64,000 nucleotides of DNA from Bidens hawaiensis (Eukaryota; Streptophyta; Magnoliopsida; Asterales; Asteraceae): NCBI GenBank assembly GCA_021521415.1, contig JAIQDT010000061.1, positions 3,844,001 through 3,908,000 on the forward strand, read 5' to 3'. The translations under genes and the position numbers were made by a program. Of this stretch, positions 44,050 through 56,621 are shown piece by piece. Under the pieces are notes generated by a model that saw only the letters and a program-made list of their open reading frames with translations, ran no database searches and was not told where the DNA came from. Position 1 is the stretch's first letter. Every line of letters begins with the position of its first letter.

Positions 44050-44526
44050 CTTCTCGAAAACAAGAAAAACCCGAAAAAAACAAAAATTCTTCCAAACAGT
44101 ACTATAGGCGAAGTTAGGATAACTTCGTTGGAAAATCCTTAAATTCGCGTGACTTGGCGAAGTTGAGAATAATTTCGCTTAAGGTAAGCAAACTTAGGAG
44201 GTAAGCGAAGTTGAGGTTAACTTCGCTTAGGCGAACTTATGAGGTAGGCGAAGTTGTGGTTAACTTCGCTCAACCTTATATCTTCGCCGAAACCCTACTT
44301 CCAGCGTCGGCAACTTCGCCTGAAGAACAACAACTTCGCCCGAAGAACACTGAAAATATTCAGATCTGTTTTCGACGATTTAGCAGTTTCCGGTCGGTGT
44401 GACGGCTTGAATATGACGGTATAAGGTGAGTATAACACAATATCAACGAAAACGCGTCCCGCGAATAGGTCAAACGAGACGTTTTCTACACCCACGTGAA
44501 ATCCCGAACCACACAATCGAGCCAAA
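44050..44526 (-). repeat. Gag leader of B with GGCGAAGTT array
   Basis: Copies of GGCGAAGTT, AGCGAAGTT and AACTTCGCC cluster at 44105-44340, right before the gag ATG, in both orientations. 44345-44526 shows nothing recognisable up to the primer site. Confidence 0.8.
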
Positions 44527-44538
44527 GCTCTGATACCA
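44527..44538 (-). other. Primer binding site of Sirevirus B
   Basis: In element sense TGGTATCAGAGC, 2 nt inside the LTR. Confidence 0.9.
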
Positions 44539-44540
44539 AT

Positions 44541-45032
44541 TGTAGGTTCCCGGACGGATCTTACACGGGATATCGCTATCTACGTAGGTGCGGAATCCCT
44601 GCGTAGGTAGTTACGAGCGTAGAATACGTAAAACAATCACACGCGATACAAACGAACACGTTATATATTATAACTTGAAAAACGTCTATTACAGACTCTC
44701 GGCACGTTCACTGAACTCAACAACTGACTCCTCTCTCGTCTATAGACTTACTGAATTACACGTGATTAACCAAAACTCTTCTCCTTAACCGTAAACCCGT
44801 AGGCTATATAAATACACGACAACTTCGCCTCAGGCGAAGTTGTCAGTAACTTCGCTCGTTGAACAAGTTCGCCTAGGCGAACTTGTCGACAACTTCGCTT
44901 GTTCAACAAGTTCGCCTAAGCGAACTTGTTGACAACTTCGCTTACATACATAAACATAAACTTAAACATAATTACATTACAGACTCGATTACAAACGCTA
45001 GACTATGAACTACTGACATTTATGTACCAACA
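44541..45032 (-). repeat. Sirevirus B 5' LTR (492 bp)
   Basis: Same length as 34998-35489. I see two substitutions: A for C near 44680, and G for A near 44834. The hairpin block is at 44818-44945. Confidence 0.93.
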
Positions 45033-47090
45033 ACCCTAAGGTAAAGGGCTTAAATAAGTAGCTTTTGAACTTGTTTAAACTTGTTTAATACCATAAAAAC
45101 ATGTCTTGGTTACTAAAAATCATTCCTAACCGTGTAAAAATCCTAAAAATGGTCCATAAACATGTTTTAATCATACACATGGTAAGGAACCTGTTTTGAT
45201 ATTTTTTTGGCCATAAACACGGATTAAAGGGTTGAAACGACGTTTTTACGGTTCAAAAGTTCGTTTTTGTACACTAGCCGAAACCCTAACTTAAGGGCTG
45301 TTATGTTGATGAAATATTTCTTGGTTTGTTATATAGGACTTGTACCTAGCTTGCTTAGAAGCACAAGAACCTGAAAACTTGATTAAAAGGTCGGAAACGA
45401 GCCAAACCCGCTAAGGTAATGCTGAAACACTCGCTTACGGGCTATTTAGGTTAATGTTGTGATGTGCAAATTGTTAGGACTTGAATTTTTGCAGGGACAT
45501 AAGGGACCATGTCAATAAGTCCCTGTTCAAATTTGGTAATTTTTCGACCATTCGAGAATATTTGGCGAATTTATTACCAAATTGGGATTGTTTATTTGGG
45601 AAAAATAGCTAAAATACTTCATAAATTATGAAATTTTTCTGGGAACTCATATTTGGAGCTTTTTGATCACATATGAATTTTGGGATTATTTGGAAAAGTT
45701 TAAAGGCGTTTTGTTTATTTGCGTTCGTGTGAGGTTTATAGCCGAATTTGGGCCGAAAAGAATATTGCATGAGCTTTTTAAATTTTGGAATTGATACAGG
45801 TTGTTTAGGGACATAATTTGAGTATTCAGGAATTTTTGTGGAATTTTTGGAAATTGTTTGGGGTAAACGGACGATTTTCAGGCGAAATATAGCTGATAAA
45901 ATGAATTTTTATAAATTAATAAATCAGTAAATAAATTCCAGAAATATTTTTATAAAAATCTACATATTTTAATTGATAAGTGGTTAAATTTTCATAATTT
46001 AATGATTAACGGTTAATTAATTATGCTAATCTGAATATTAAACAAATTCAGTTTTTATAAAAACCGGCAAGTTCGCGACTAGTGAATCTGCGGGAATATC
46101 AAAACACCAAGAGTGATCAAAAATCATATTTTTGGGCTAATTAAGTAAAAATGAACTTTCCTATGAGAAACCTGGACAATCCGGGTGGATTGTGGGCGTT
46201 TCTTCTCAAATAAAACTGTATAAACGGAAACGGGCCCCGTGGCTAATCCGGGACCCCAGTATGTGATCTTTCTTTATAACTTAATCATTTTATTAACCAA
46301 TACATTTACCCAAGCTTATTTTCCCATAACTGTTTTCTGAACGCGTAAACGAACAATTTGGCCCAGCTGGGAAAACGAGAATCTGAGCCAATTTTAGTTT
46401 TATGTATTAGACATTGAACAAAATCACAACCTAAGCCTATTGCCACTTTCTGGGCGTTCCAGCTACACCCAGTTAGTTATACAACCCAGTTTAGTATTGA
46501 GATTATAATAATACTAAAATATTAATATTATTATAATATTGATTATAGAGACTACTGATAGCAGACCAAACGAACCACGAGCTGATACAGTACTGATTAT
46601 CGACTAAACCGTGAGTTTCATGACCCCACTTTTAAACTGTTTTACGAACTTTTGGGGTGAAAAGCATGTTTGATTACATCACATACATCATTTACATACA
46701 TACATACTTATTTCATGATTACAAGTGTTGACTTGTGAACACTCATTACTGTTTTCTTGAAACTCGTGAAACTCATCAACTCTAGTAGTTGACCCGTTTT
46801 AAACTGCTTTTCAGGTGTACCTAAATCGGAGTAATTTGGTGATCTGTTACTTACCTGAAGTGTGTGGTCGATGCTATGTTAATAGAAGCAAGGGTGTTAG
46901 TAGTAAGAACGTTTAGTTAATGAACTAGTTTTGTTTGTATCGCCAAGACTGTAAAACAATGATAGAACGAAGAAATGTAATATATTGTAAATTAGTTTGT
47001 AATGTTTCTTTATAAACAATGTGTTGATATCAGAGGTGTCTGTTACATTCTTGTTTTACGCTTCCGCATTGTGCTAGTCGGGGTGTGACA
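45033..47090 (+). repeat. Tekay-1 family LTR fragment, opposite orientation
   Basis: Inverse-oriented copy of roughly 6129-8500; ends GGGGTGTGACA at 47090. The LTR start is missing: homology begins abruptly at ACCCTAAGG, right after the element B LTR. On the other side it abuts Sirevirus D pol, which implies insertion into D. It forms an inverted pair with the 5' LTR of Tekay-1, about 38 kb away. Confidence 0.85.
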
Positions 47091-48426
47091 GATATAACCA
47101 ACAAGAAGGCGTTGATTACACCGAAGTGTATACTCCAGTAGCACGAGTGGAAGCTATACGCATATTTTTAGCCTATGCAGCTTATAAGAACTTCAAGGTT
47201 TATCAGATGGATGTGAAATCAGCTTTCTTGAACAAGGAAGTACACGAGGAGGTGTATGTGAAGCAACCTCCCGACTCTGAAGATTCGAACTATCCCGAGC
47301 GTGTTTACCGTTTAAAACAAGGCTACATATGGTTTACACCAGGCTGCGAGAGCCTGACACAACACACTTGCTGACCATTTGGTGGATAGTGGCTTCAAGC
47401 GGGGGACTGTGGATTGCACACTATTCTAAAAGAATATTGGTGAAGTTCTGCTCCTCTTTCAGATTTATGTTGACAATGTCATATTGGCACGACGAACGAC
47501 AAATTATGCAAGGACTTCGAGAATACTATGCAAACTAAGTTCGAAATGAGTTCGATGGGAGAGATGAAATTTTTCTTCGGGCTGCAGTTTCACCAGTCTT
47601 ACATGGGAATCTTTGTTCATCAAAGGAAATACGTGAACGACGTCTTGAGCCGATTCAAGATCACTGCTAGAAAAATCCCCTCAACACCTTTCCCCGTGGG
47701 TCACAATTTGTCACCGGACGAATTGGAGGATACTGTTGATCCGACTCTTTATCGAGCAATGATAGGTTCTTTAATGTACTTAGCTGCTTCTCGTCCTAAT
47801 ATCATGTTTGTTGTTTGTTTTTATGCCAGGTACCAGTGGAGTCCCCTAGAGTCTCATGTGGCGGCAGTTAATCGTATCATGCACTATCTGAGGGGTATTC
47901 CTTACACCGGGTTATGGTATCCTAAGGATGAAGTTTCGATTTAACGGCTTGTACCGATTCGGATTACGGAAGGTGCAAGATTAATTTCAAGTCAACGATG
48001 GCGGGATGTCAATTCTTTGGAAACTAGCTTTTTTCCTGGCAATGTAAGAATCAGACAACGGTCTCAACTTCTACAGCCGAAGTGGAATATGTGGCGGCCT
48101 CGAGTGGCTGTTCATAAGTTTTCTGGATCAAGCAACATCTGCGGGATTACCGTTTGAGGTTTCATACTACGCCTATTTTTATTGATAATTCTGCTGCCAT
48201 TAGTATCACCAAAAACCCTGTTCAACATTCAAAAACTAAACACATCAAAAACAAATATCATTTTATCCTTAACTATTACAAAAAGAAATTAACCAGTATT
48301 GATAAAATTCACACAGATTTCCCAAAAGCTGACATTTATACCAAAGCATTTGGTAAAACGCGTTTTAAATACTTGCTTTGTATAGATGGATTAAAAACAT
48401 TAACTGAAGTTCAATCGCTTGGTTAA
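47091..48426 (+). pseudogene. Sirevirus D RT-RNase H, broken
   Basis: Plus-strand copia pol from mid-RT to the end. RT motifs are GVDYTEVYTPVARVEAI, YQMDVKSAFLNKEV and KQPP. The catalytic motif reads YVDN instead of YVDD (near 47466), FEMSSMGEMKFFFGL follows, then SRPNIMF. RNase H is in further frames: STAEVEYVAA, FIDNSAAISITKNP, YTKAFGKTRFKYLL. There are at least three frame changes and several stops. The RNase H end is closely related to E at 56236-56508. Gag, protease and integrase of D are not in the window. Confidence 0.87.
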
Positions 48427-50107
48427 ATTATTTATTTTGTACAGTTTTCTTTATGTTTTTATGTTTTCTTTTAATTTGTATGTTTTAGGGGGAGAAATTA
48501 GAAAAATACAAAAAGTTTGTGATTTCTATTTATATATATATAATTTAAAATCCAAAAACATTTAAATATTAAAAATCCAAAAAAAATTGAAAAACTGCTC
48601 CTCAAAATGAGTTTTTGAAGCAAAAAGGAAAAATGATAGTACATTGACGTGACGGATCTAGCGCATAAATAAATTAGATTGAAAAGTGCCGTAAGACCAA
48701 CAATATGATATGCAAAGATAGGCTTAACAGACTATATAGGAACTAATAAGATATGAACATAACGACTGCTGAATCTAGTGGTATCACATCTTGACGCGTG
48801 AAAAACCAAAAAGGTTAAATGTTTACTATGTGTGCATGCGTAGATTTTGCAAAGTGGTTCAAATTATTTTTATTTTTATTTTGCCAAGAGATTCAACTTT
48901 ATTCTTTCTTTATTTTTGTTCAAATGTTGGATACTCTCCTACGTGATAAGACAATCCGACCTGAGGATTAAGATTTGATATTATGCTATATTTTCTTGGT
49001 GTTCGTATAAAGCCTTGGACTTTCTCCGCGCGATAATACGGGATTATCCTAATTGATTATTAAGACTTTATACAACTTCAACTTATTTTTATTTTCTTGT
49101 TTTGTTAAAATGGAACCTTATCTGCGTGTAATAATACCGATCTTAAGGGAAAATTTTAACATTCTGCTTTATTTTAGCTTTCTTTATTTTTGCATGAGTC
49201 ATAGTTAATCGAATCTTATAATCAAAAGAAAATCGTACATGTGAAACTTCACTGTATAAGAGAGAGAAAAATTATGCCTGATAGGTGGGGTCCACATAAG
49301 ATTCCTGCATAATTGAACATTAAGTATATTGTAAAGTTTCCGACAAGTCTGTGTAAAGTTTAAGAGAACAATTATATTTGTAATCATCGTTGGATTACAT
49401 GCATAATAAGATTGAAATTGAAGTGCAGCTTAGAACGTCATAAGTCAATATGATTCCCTGCTCAAACTCACAAAAATATGTACTGCTTTATTGTCTTTAC
49501 ATTCATTGCATTTGCATTTGCGTATTTCGTTTTCGTTATTTTTGTTTGAAAATGAAAAATACAAAAGATTTTAAGTGTCTTTTGATATTAATCTCAAAAA
49601 ATCAAAAAGATTTTATTTTGTCTTTATTTTTGATTTACCGAGCGAGCGAACTATTCAAGACAAAATGAAAAAGATTTCTCCACATTTTAAGTTAATTCGT
49701 GCTTAACGTATTGATTTTTTAAAGCATATCAGCTTAATTTAATATTTTTGATCATTGTTTGATCGATTAAGGTAAATAATATTAAATTAATCTCACTTGA
49801 AATCCTAATTGGATTAAAAGTGATTATTTAATTCATCTTGAATGAAACTGGTTTCATTTGTTAAGAAGTATTGGCTATTCGTTATAACAGCATAACGAAT
49901 GACTAGACATTCGTTAAGATTCATAACGTATGATCTCATTTATTGTGAATGAACATTCGCTTCCACTACCTGATAACGAATGTGTTCATTCATGCATTGT
50001 ATTAACGAATAGCAGGTTAATTTAACTTATTTGTTAAAGATTAACACCAACTTATTCTTTGAAAAAGTTAACGAATGAAGGTTATTCGTGGATTTCTAAT
50101 GAATAGC
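48427..50107 (+). other. Sirevirus D 3' non-coding spacer
   Basis: Begins with a polypurine tract at 48483-48497 (TTTAGGGGGAGAAAT), about 60 nt after the pol stop. It is AT-rich and alignable in inverse orientation with E, for example 49685-49715 with 54892-54925. ATTCGTTA/TAACGAAT copies cluster from 49875 to 50095. It stops at the E LTR, so any third ORF of D is missing. Confidence 0.65.
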
Positions 50108-50568
50108 TGATAGAGCCACTGAGGATCTAGATCTATGATGACATCGTGTTGTTCGTTGATTAGGTATACGATTAATCGTTAATACAGTTAGTGTGTGTAC
50201 TGTGTGTGCTAAGAGAGAATTTGGAAGCGTAACGACTCAGTAGGGATAAAATAACGAACTGAATTACATTAATGATAAATTTATAGGTATATATAGGGGA
50301 TGACCACATTCGTTACATTAAAACCAAACGAATGAGTCTTTCATTCGTTATACATTATAATAAGTGAATGGCCCCACATTCATTATCCATTCGTTAATCT
50401 TGGTTAACGAATGAGTTTACATTATACGAATGTGATATATTTGTTACGGGGTAATGAATGTATCTTACATTAGAGCGAATGGGCATATTTAGAAAATAGC
50501 CCTTACATTATCATATAATTACAGTAATAAAGTCATAACGACCGAGACGTCCAAAACATGTATCAACA
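50108..50568 (-). repeat. Sirevirus E 3' LTR (about 461 bp)
   Basis: The element-sense start TGTTGATACATG at 50568 follows a polypurine tract and is secure. The other end is placed at TGATAGAGCC (50108) by position relative to the GAGGATCT word seen at the same place in the A LTR; it is uncertain. It contains several ATTCGTTA-type copies at 50300-50470. Confidence 0.6.
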
Positions 50569-50582
50569 AACTCCCCATCGTC
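50569..50582 (-). other. Polypurine tract of Sirevirus E
   Basis: In element sense GACGATGGGGAGTT directly before the LTR start. Confidence 0.7.
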
Positions 50583-50702
50583 TTGAGCTCTTTATTCTTT
50601 ATTTCTCGAACATCTTTGTCTTCCAGTCAGTGCAGCTATGAATCTTGAATGCATAACAGACTCGAACTACTCACTGAAACTGCATTGTAAGATCGTAGTC
50701 GC

Positions 50703-53531
50703 TTACGTTAGCAAATCTGATTTGGCTATGAAATAACGCATCGTCGTCAGACTCAGATAAGTAACAAGCCACATCGGATCAATAACATGAATAATCCTTG
50801 TGTTTGATCCGCTGCCTAATACGATAATCGCTTCACCTGTCTGATTGTCATAATACCATCTGTTGAACGTGGTAAACAGACTCTGAGGGAATATCTTCAT
50901 CGGTGCCCTCTTCATAGTCTTCGGTGGCTTCACCTGTAAAATCATCTTTCTCCAGCCAGTGCGAGGATCGATTTCATCGATATATTTGTGTTTCAGCACT
51001 TGCGGCTTGAAGAATTTGAACCCATAACGGGTTTCATGAAGCAGATGAGCATTGAACCACTCAGCCCATTGATCTTTACCTCGATTAACAAATGGTCTGT
51101 TGGCTAGTGTTCTCACATCCCATCTCGGCATAGATAATATTTCGTGTGGACGTTTGAATTAATAAATACCATGTTCCCACTTCACGATATGTACCTTAAG
51201 CTCTGAATCAAACTGCCAAGCAACCAAATCACCCTTCACATCTTTTACAGTCTTGTACTTTTTCATTTGGTATGCAGATGCTCGGACATTAGCTAATCTG
51301 ACTTCTTCTTGTTCATGATATCTGAAAGTCTCGATCATCTTGTTCTTGCGTTTCACATCTTGTCCAAACATACCATCCAAAGCACGTTTGCGTTTCTTCT
51401 CTTTCGCAGATAGGTGACTTGTCTCGGCCTCTCTATTTCACCTATCCCTTTCTTCTCGTAAACGTTGTTCTGCTGATTCAAAATGTTCTGTGGTAAACAA
51501 CGGAATACCTGAGTCATTGTTGTTGTTTGTATAGAACGTAGGATACTCCTCAGCAGTCACATCTTCTACTTCCACTTCCTCATATTCAGGCACATTCCAC
51601 GCGGAATGCTTGGATTCGTACTTTCTTCATACTCAACATCAACCTCAACAGTCTTTCCAATTTCCTCAACCTCGTCATCATTCAGATCCAGAAGCAGGGC
51701 AATTTGTTCTTTAGTCAGCGAGTGATCAACAAACTCACCCTCTTCGATCTCATCAACATTCACCATACTATATACAATCCCGTCCATACCCACAAATAAG
51801 AGCATATTCACCGGTATAACGACAATTGGTTTAGCTCCAGTATAATCCTTGTACGACACAATCTGTAAATTACTTCCTTCACTACCACCACCCGTACTCG
51901 TTCCACCAGCCTGATCACCTGCCGACGGTGCACTACCGCCAGGTTGCTGGTCACCAACACCTCCCTCATCCGGATCCTCTTCATCATTCTTCAACGTTTT
52001 CAACTCGTCATCTTTGCACGTGAGTTGGAGGATGATCTCATTTTGTTATCTAGTCTCTCCCCCAGAGCAGCAACTAGGGCTTTAAGTTCTCTGTTTTCTC
52101 TTTGAATGAACTGAATAGGTTGCATAGGACCCTGAGGACGATTAAACGCCATGTAAGAGTGCTCAGGTCGTTGCAACGTAGTAAGAGAAATTGGTGTAGC
52201 AGGAGTTGTCGGTTGAGGACTTGGCATGCGTGCCAGCATCGTCTGTCAAACGTCTCCAAAATATGGATCAGATACTGAGGTAGTCATCAGAGTCATTGAT
52301 GGAGGTACTAGAGAAATTGGCATCTGAACAGGACTTGGAGATCGAGTAATAACAGGAACAGGAGATCTCGGAATATTTTGAGGCATAGGAGAAGTAGGAA
52401 TAGGAGCTGAAATAGATACAGGTGGAGACGATCTTTTAAATGGTTGCTTCGGTATCTCAATACCCGAACCTCATCTCACACATTGCTTCTTTGGTTTCTC
52501 CCCCTTTTCCATCATAGGTTCTTTTCCCTTATGATTACGCTTCTACTCATACGTTAATTCAGCGCGTGGTCCTTGACTACCATCACCACCATCACCACCC
52601 TTATGTCAGAATCCAAATTATCATGAGGCCAACGATCATTGGATGGCGCTTCATAGTCAATGTTGGAAAGATGGCCAATTAAACGCTTAAACCTCGGCCG
52701 ATCCTGAATACTTTGACCACGGTAAGATCGTATTCGTCTCATAGTCTCTGCATTCATATGGTCCAGCTTCAATACATCATCTGGATCTTTAACCAAAGTA
52801 GGCTAGAGATCATTAATCATCAACTACACGAATCTTGGATACCTTAAAAACTTGTGACGACTAGTGAGATTCTCCCTCAAGTGATAAAACACCAATTCAG
52901 AGAAATTGAATGGTTTGTTTAACACTAAGGCAACAAAAGCGGACTGCAGCATGACTCGGCATTCATCGAATCCTCCCTTTCATCCACCGAGACAATGCAT
53001 TAGTACACGTAGCAAATACTTGTACTGCTCACACAAATTCACCTTATTATACATAGACTTTCCCAAGTCTCCATTATATCTAACCCTTCCGAACAATCCG
53101 TGAATCAAACTCTTATCAAACTCACATCTGTCGTCCACTGTGTCAACAAAGCCCAAAACATCTCTAATAACTCCCACATCAATCACAACACGTTTCTCTT
53201 GTATCATTGCTTCTATCTGGTTCTCGGATTCGTTAAACCTAGCACTATCCCAAAAGGACCGTATAATGCTTTGGTCAACCAAAGTTTGTGTCGAGATAGC
53301 CTTGTAGATTCTGGAACGTATCAAGAAGTTGATCATTCCTCCAAAAATATGCGAGTCTTCAAAATTATCGTCCAAAAAGGCACATATGTTGTGGCTTTTA
53401 TTCCACGATAATAGAATAGGAGCTTGTTCGGGTTCATCAGCTGGTTGCGGATCTTGATCCTCCGGTTGTTGTTCTGGATTAACCTCAGGATTTTGCTCGG
53501 GAGCTGGATTTTATACGATCTCGTCAGCCAT
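50703..53531 (-). pseudogene. Third ORF of Sirevirus E, degenerate
   Basis: Start MADEI at 53531, with a TAA at codon 7; readable with breaks to 50703. The N-terminal domain (about 52850-53400) has FLIRSRIYKAI, SFWDSARF, VVIDVGVIRDVLGF, a CLGG-stop-KGGFDE segment where A and B have SGRK, then LQSAF, NFSE and RYPRFV. The middle is Pro/Gln and acidic with a short heptad-like stretch (RENRELKALVAALGERLDNK). The C-terminal domain (50703-51380) has VAWQFDSELKVHIVKWEHG, APMKIFPQSL, NRWYYDNQTGEAII and IDPMWLVTYLS. It has at least five stops or shifts. Order and spacing of the domains match A and B, which makes this a real gene family. Confidence 0.72.
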
Positions 53532-53535
53532 TCTG
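53532..53535 (-). promoter_or_regulatory. CAG just before the third ORF start of E
   Basis: In element sense TTGATAAACAG, A, then ATGGCTG. The position is as in A and B, but the upstream block is less conserved and no clear CTAAC is present. Confidence 0.35.
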
Positions 53536-53559
53536 TTTATCAAGAATAAAATACTAGTA

Positions 53560-54720
53560 AAATATTCAAGAATATTATACTCATTAAAGAATAAGCATCT
53601 CATTCGTTATAATAGATTATACGAATGAGACATTTGTTATACAATTAATGACTTAAATTCGTTACACATAACGAATCATACTAATACGTTAAGACATTCA
53701 TTATAATAAGGAATCTGATCTTATTATTTTAACGAATCAAGTCTAATTCGTTACCCTTATTCGTTACAAGTTTGACAACCCACTCACTACCTTAGAGAAC
53801 AAGATAATCATTCGTTAACGCTTAACAATTCTGACTTGATCATTCGTTACATGAATAACGAATCAGTTTTAAATTGACACATTTGACTATCACAAGTCAA
53901 ACATACAATTAATTTTGACTAAGTACAGTCAATGACGATGAACATCATCGATGTATCCTTTGATTTCCCAGTAATTTTCACAAGTTAACCCAATGATAAT
54001 AATCGGAAATAGGTTTAACACATTTATCTATGATCATCGGTCCTAATTATCATCAAGATATGAGGTTTTTCAGTTATTAACAATTTGTTTTATAACCCAT
54101 TAACAAATCAATTAATTAATCCAGTAAAACCCGATGAAATATCATAAATCTTGTATCTCTGATCTCGTCATTACCTGTAGAATACAAGTATGCCAATCAA
54201 TTGATCTGAAATGCATGTATGAGATTTTAAATAAAGTTGGCTAAAGTTTCGATTAGGATGGCAATGAAATAGTGAGTAGGCGAATGAAGAGTCATTCGTC
54301 TGTCTTGGGATTATAAACCCCAATTATTTCATGCGTTCCAAGGTCATTCGTTCAAATTTGAACTAACGAATGGCTTTATTCGTTAAATCAAAACCTGATT
54401 CGTTCAAGATTTTATACGAATTAGATTCACATTCGTTAATAAATTAACGAATGATACTTTAGTACACCATATTCGTCAATCTTATAACGAATCTCAGTGA
54501 CATTCATTAGAATTTTAACCAATGATACATTATCAATTCATTCCATTCATTAACTGTTTAAAGAATGTCTTCCATTAGTTATGCAAAACGGAAGCGAATG
54601 ACATTTATAACGAATGAGATACTCATTCGTTATGTTATAAATAACCAAAGGCTTAACATTCGTTAAACCAAAGTTAACGAATCACCAAATATCCTTAGCG
54701 AATGAGACAAAATCTCATTA
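53560..54720. repeat. ATTCGTTA motif array before the third ORF of E
   Basis: By my count ten exact ATTCGTTA and eight exact TAACGAAT copies plus many variants, several as inverted pairs (ATTCGTTACACATAACGAAT). The cluster spans about 53600-53870 and 54290-54720. Between them, 53880-54280 has none and shows nothing else recognisable. Confidence 0.85.
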
Positions 54721-56235
54721 ATGATTTAAATATTAATTAAAAACCAATTAGGGTTTTGTAATGAATTAAATAATCAATTTAAAACCAATTAGGTTTTAAA
54801 TTGCATACATTAAAATACCCGATCAACCAAAGATCGTTATTGTTTAAATTAAACGGATTTTTACATTAAAAACCAACTGATACAAGTTGTAAATACGTTA
54901 AGCACGAATTAACTTAAAATTTGGGGCAACAAACTTTTTTTTGTTTCGGATTATTCGCTAGCTCGGTAAATCGAAAAATAAAGCAGAAAAATAAAATCTT
55001 TTTGGAATTTTGAAAATTTCAAAATACAAACAATGTAAAGTAGTAAACAATTAAACTATCGAAGCAGTACACATTTTTGTGAATTTGAGCAGGGAATCTT
55101 ATTGACTAATATTACCGTCCATCACAATTTTATTTTCAGCTTTTATTATGACTGATGTTAAGTTGATTATTGGTATTGTTGTCCACCAAAACCTTCTAAC
55201 AAATGTTTCAGAACTTTCGGTGATATGTTTAATTGGTTCAATTAGGCACGAATATAAGAAATTACTAGCTCTAACTCTTGATTCAAGCTTAATTTGTTTT
55301 TATCTAAATCACCCCAACTTGAATTAAACCTAAGAACCAATTTGATTGAAAATGAATGATTTTAAGAAACACAGTTTGTAATCTCCACTACAAGATATAC
55401 CCCCGTTATCAAGCAATACCCTAAGGTCCGTTCCCATGGATGAGTATGCACGATTTCATCTGTCGGTTTGCAGACATTGTGTCCCTTGTGGTCGATTTCT
55501 TAATGGTAATAAGACGCGAGCAAGGGGACAGTGTATGACTCACAACGTGGTTTGATCAAGTCTGTAATTGATTTTGTACATACAGTACATTTTGCGATCA
55601 AGTTTAGAGACTTAAGCAGTTACACTGTGGGTTCGCTTTTTAAGCATTGTTTTAATATTCATCGAGATGAATACCAGATGTAAAACCGGATAAAGACCTA
55701 ATGGAGTCAGGAACCTTAAAGCATCTCATCAATACAGGATTTAAGGCCATAAAACCATACATCGTTGAAGCGTTAACCACCAACTAGAAGCTTTTTCTTA
55801 AAAATTGTTTTTCAAATTGATTAGAGGGCTTGAGTATGACCAGATTATTACATTTCTGCCATCATTATCAAGACTTTTTCTAGAACCAATATTTATATAT
55901 TCGGCAATTTAAGTTTATATCACTTACTAGTTCTTACTTGTTTGTCAAAAGACCTACCAATACATCAATGCAATTAAGCATACAGTCTTTTATTACTTAC
56001 ATTTTACTGAACTTGGGAGCAAATGACCAATGTACTATCATTTTCCATTTTTGCTCGAGAACTCATTTTGAGGAGCATTTTTCAATGTTTCTGTATTTTT
56101 CGATATATGAATGTTTTTAGAGTTTTTAAATTTTCTCTATACAAATAGAAAATCACAATATTTTTGGATTTTTATATTTTCTCCCCCTAAAAACGACAAA
56201 TAAAACAAAAATAAGAAAAATGAAAAGAAAATGAT
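54721..56235 (-). other. Non-coding spacer between pol and third ORF of E
   Basis: AT-rich, no coding signal. Blocks resemble the A and B spacers: near 55261-55330 (AATCACCCCAACTTGAATT) and near 55825-55870 (GGGCTTGAGTATGACC, TTTCTGCC). A polypurine tract lies at 56177-56192 in element sense, about 45 nt after the pol stop. Confidence 0.7.
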
Positions 56236-56621
56236 TCAACCGAGCTGTTGAATATCTGTTAATCTTTTTAAACCGTTTATACCCAGCAAGTATTGAAAAC
56301 GTGCTTTCTCAAATGCCTTGGTATAAAGGTCAGTCTTTTGAAAATCCGTATGTATTTTTTCAATATCAAGTAATTTCTTTTCGAAGCAATCACGTATAAA
56401 GTGATATCGGATTTTAATATGTTTAGTTTTTGAATGATGAACCGGATTTTTGGTGATAGAAATAGCGGCCGAATTGTCAACGTAAATAGGAGTAGTAAGA
56501 AACTTCAAACCGTAATCCCGCAGATGCTGCTGGATCTAGAGAACCTGTGAACAGCAACTCGAGGCCGCCACGTACTCCGCTTCGGCTGATGAAGTTGAGA
56601 CCGTTGTCTGCTTCTTACACT
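56236..56621 (-). pseudogene. Sirevirus E RNase H C-terminal part
   Basis: Shows STSSAEAEYVAASSCCSQV, a TAG where a Trp codon is expected (near 56537), then IYVDNSAAISITKNP, KHIKIRYHFIRD and TKAFEKARFQYLLG, ending at the natural stop. The upstream half of RNase H and all of RT are missing; the sequence changes at about 56622 to unassigned DNA. Confidence 0.85.

Larger units (their letters stand above)
34998..45032 (-). mobile_element. Sirevirus B: recent element with gag and third ORF but no RT
   Basis: A 10.0-kb copia element with 492-bp LTRs that differ at only two positions by my reading. Order in element sense: LTR, primer site, motif-rich leader, intact gag, linker, protease, integrase HHCC module, a deletion removing the integrase core and RT, RNase H C-terminus, non-coding spacer, third ORF, polypurine tract, LTR. 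It cannot copy itself but looks young. The flanking 5-mers (ACAAA and ACCCT) do not match. Confidence 0.92.
50108..56621 (-). mobile_element. Sirevirus E: 3' half with third ORF
   Basis: Minus-strand copia element lacking everything before mid RNase H. In element sense it has the RNase H end, polypurine tract, non-coding spacer, motif array, third ORF, polypurine tract and 3' LTR. Same family as D by RNase H and motif type. Confidence 0.75.
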
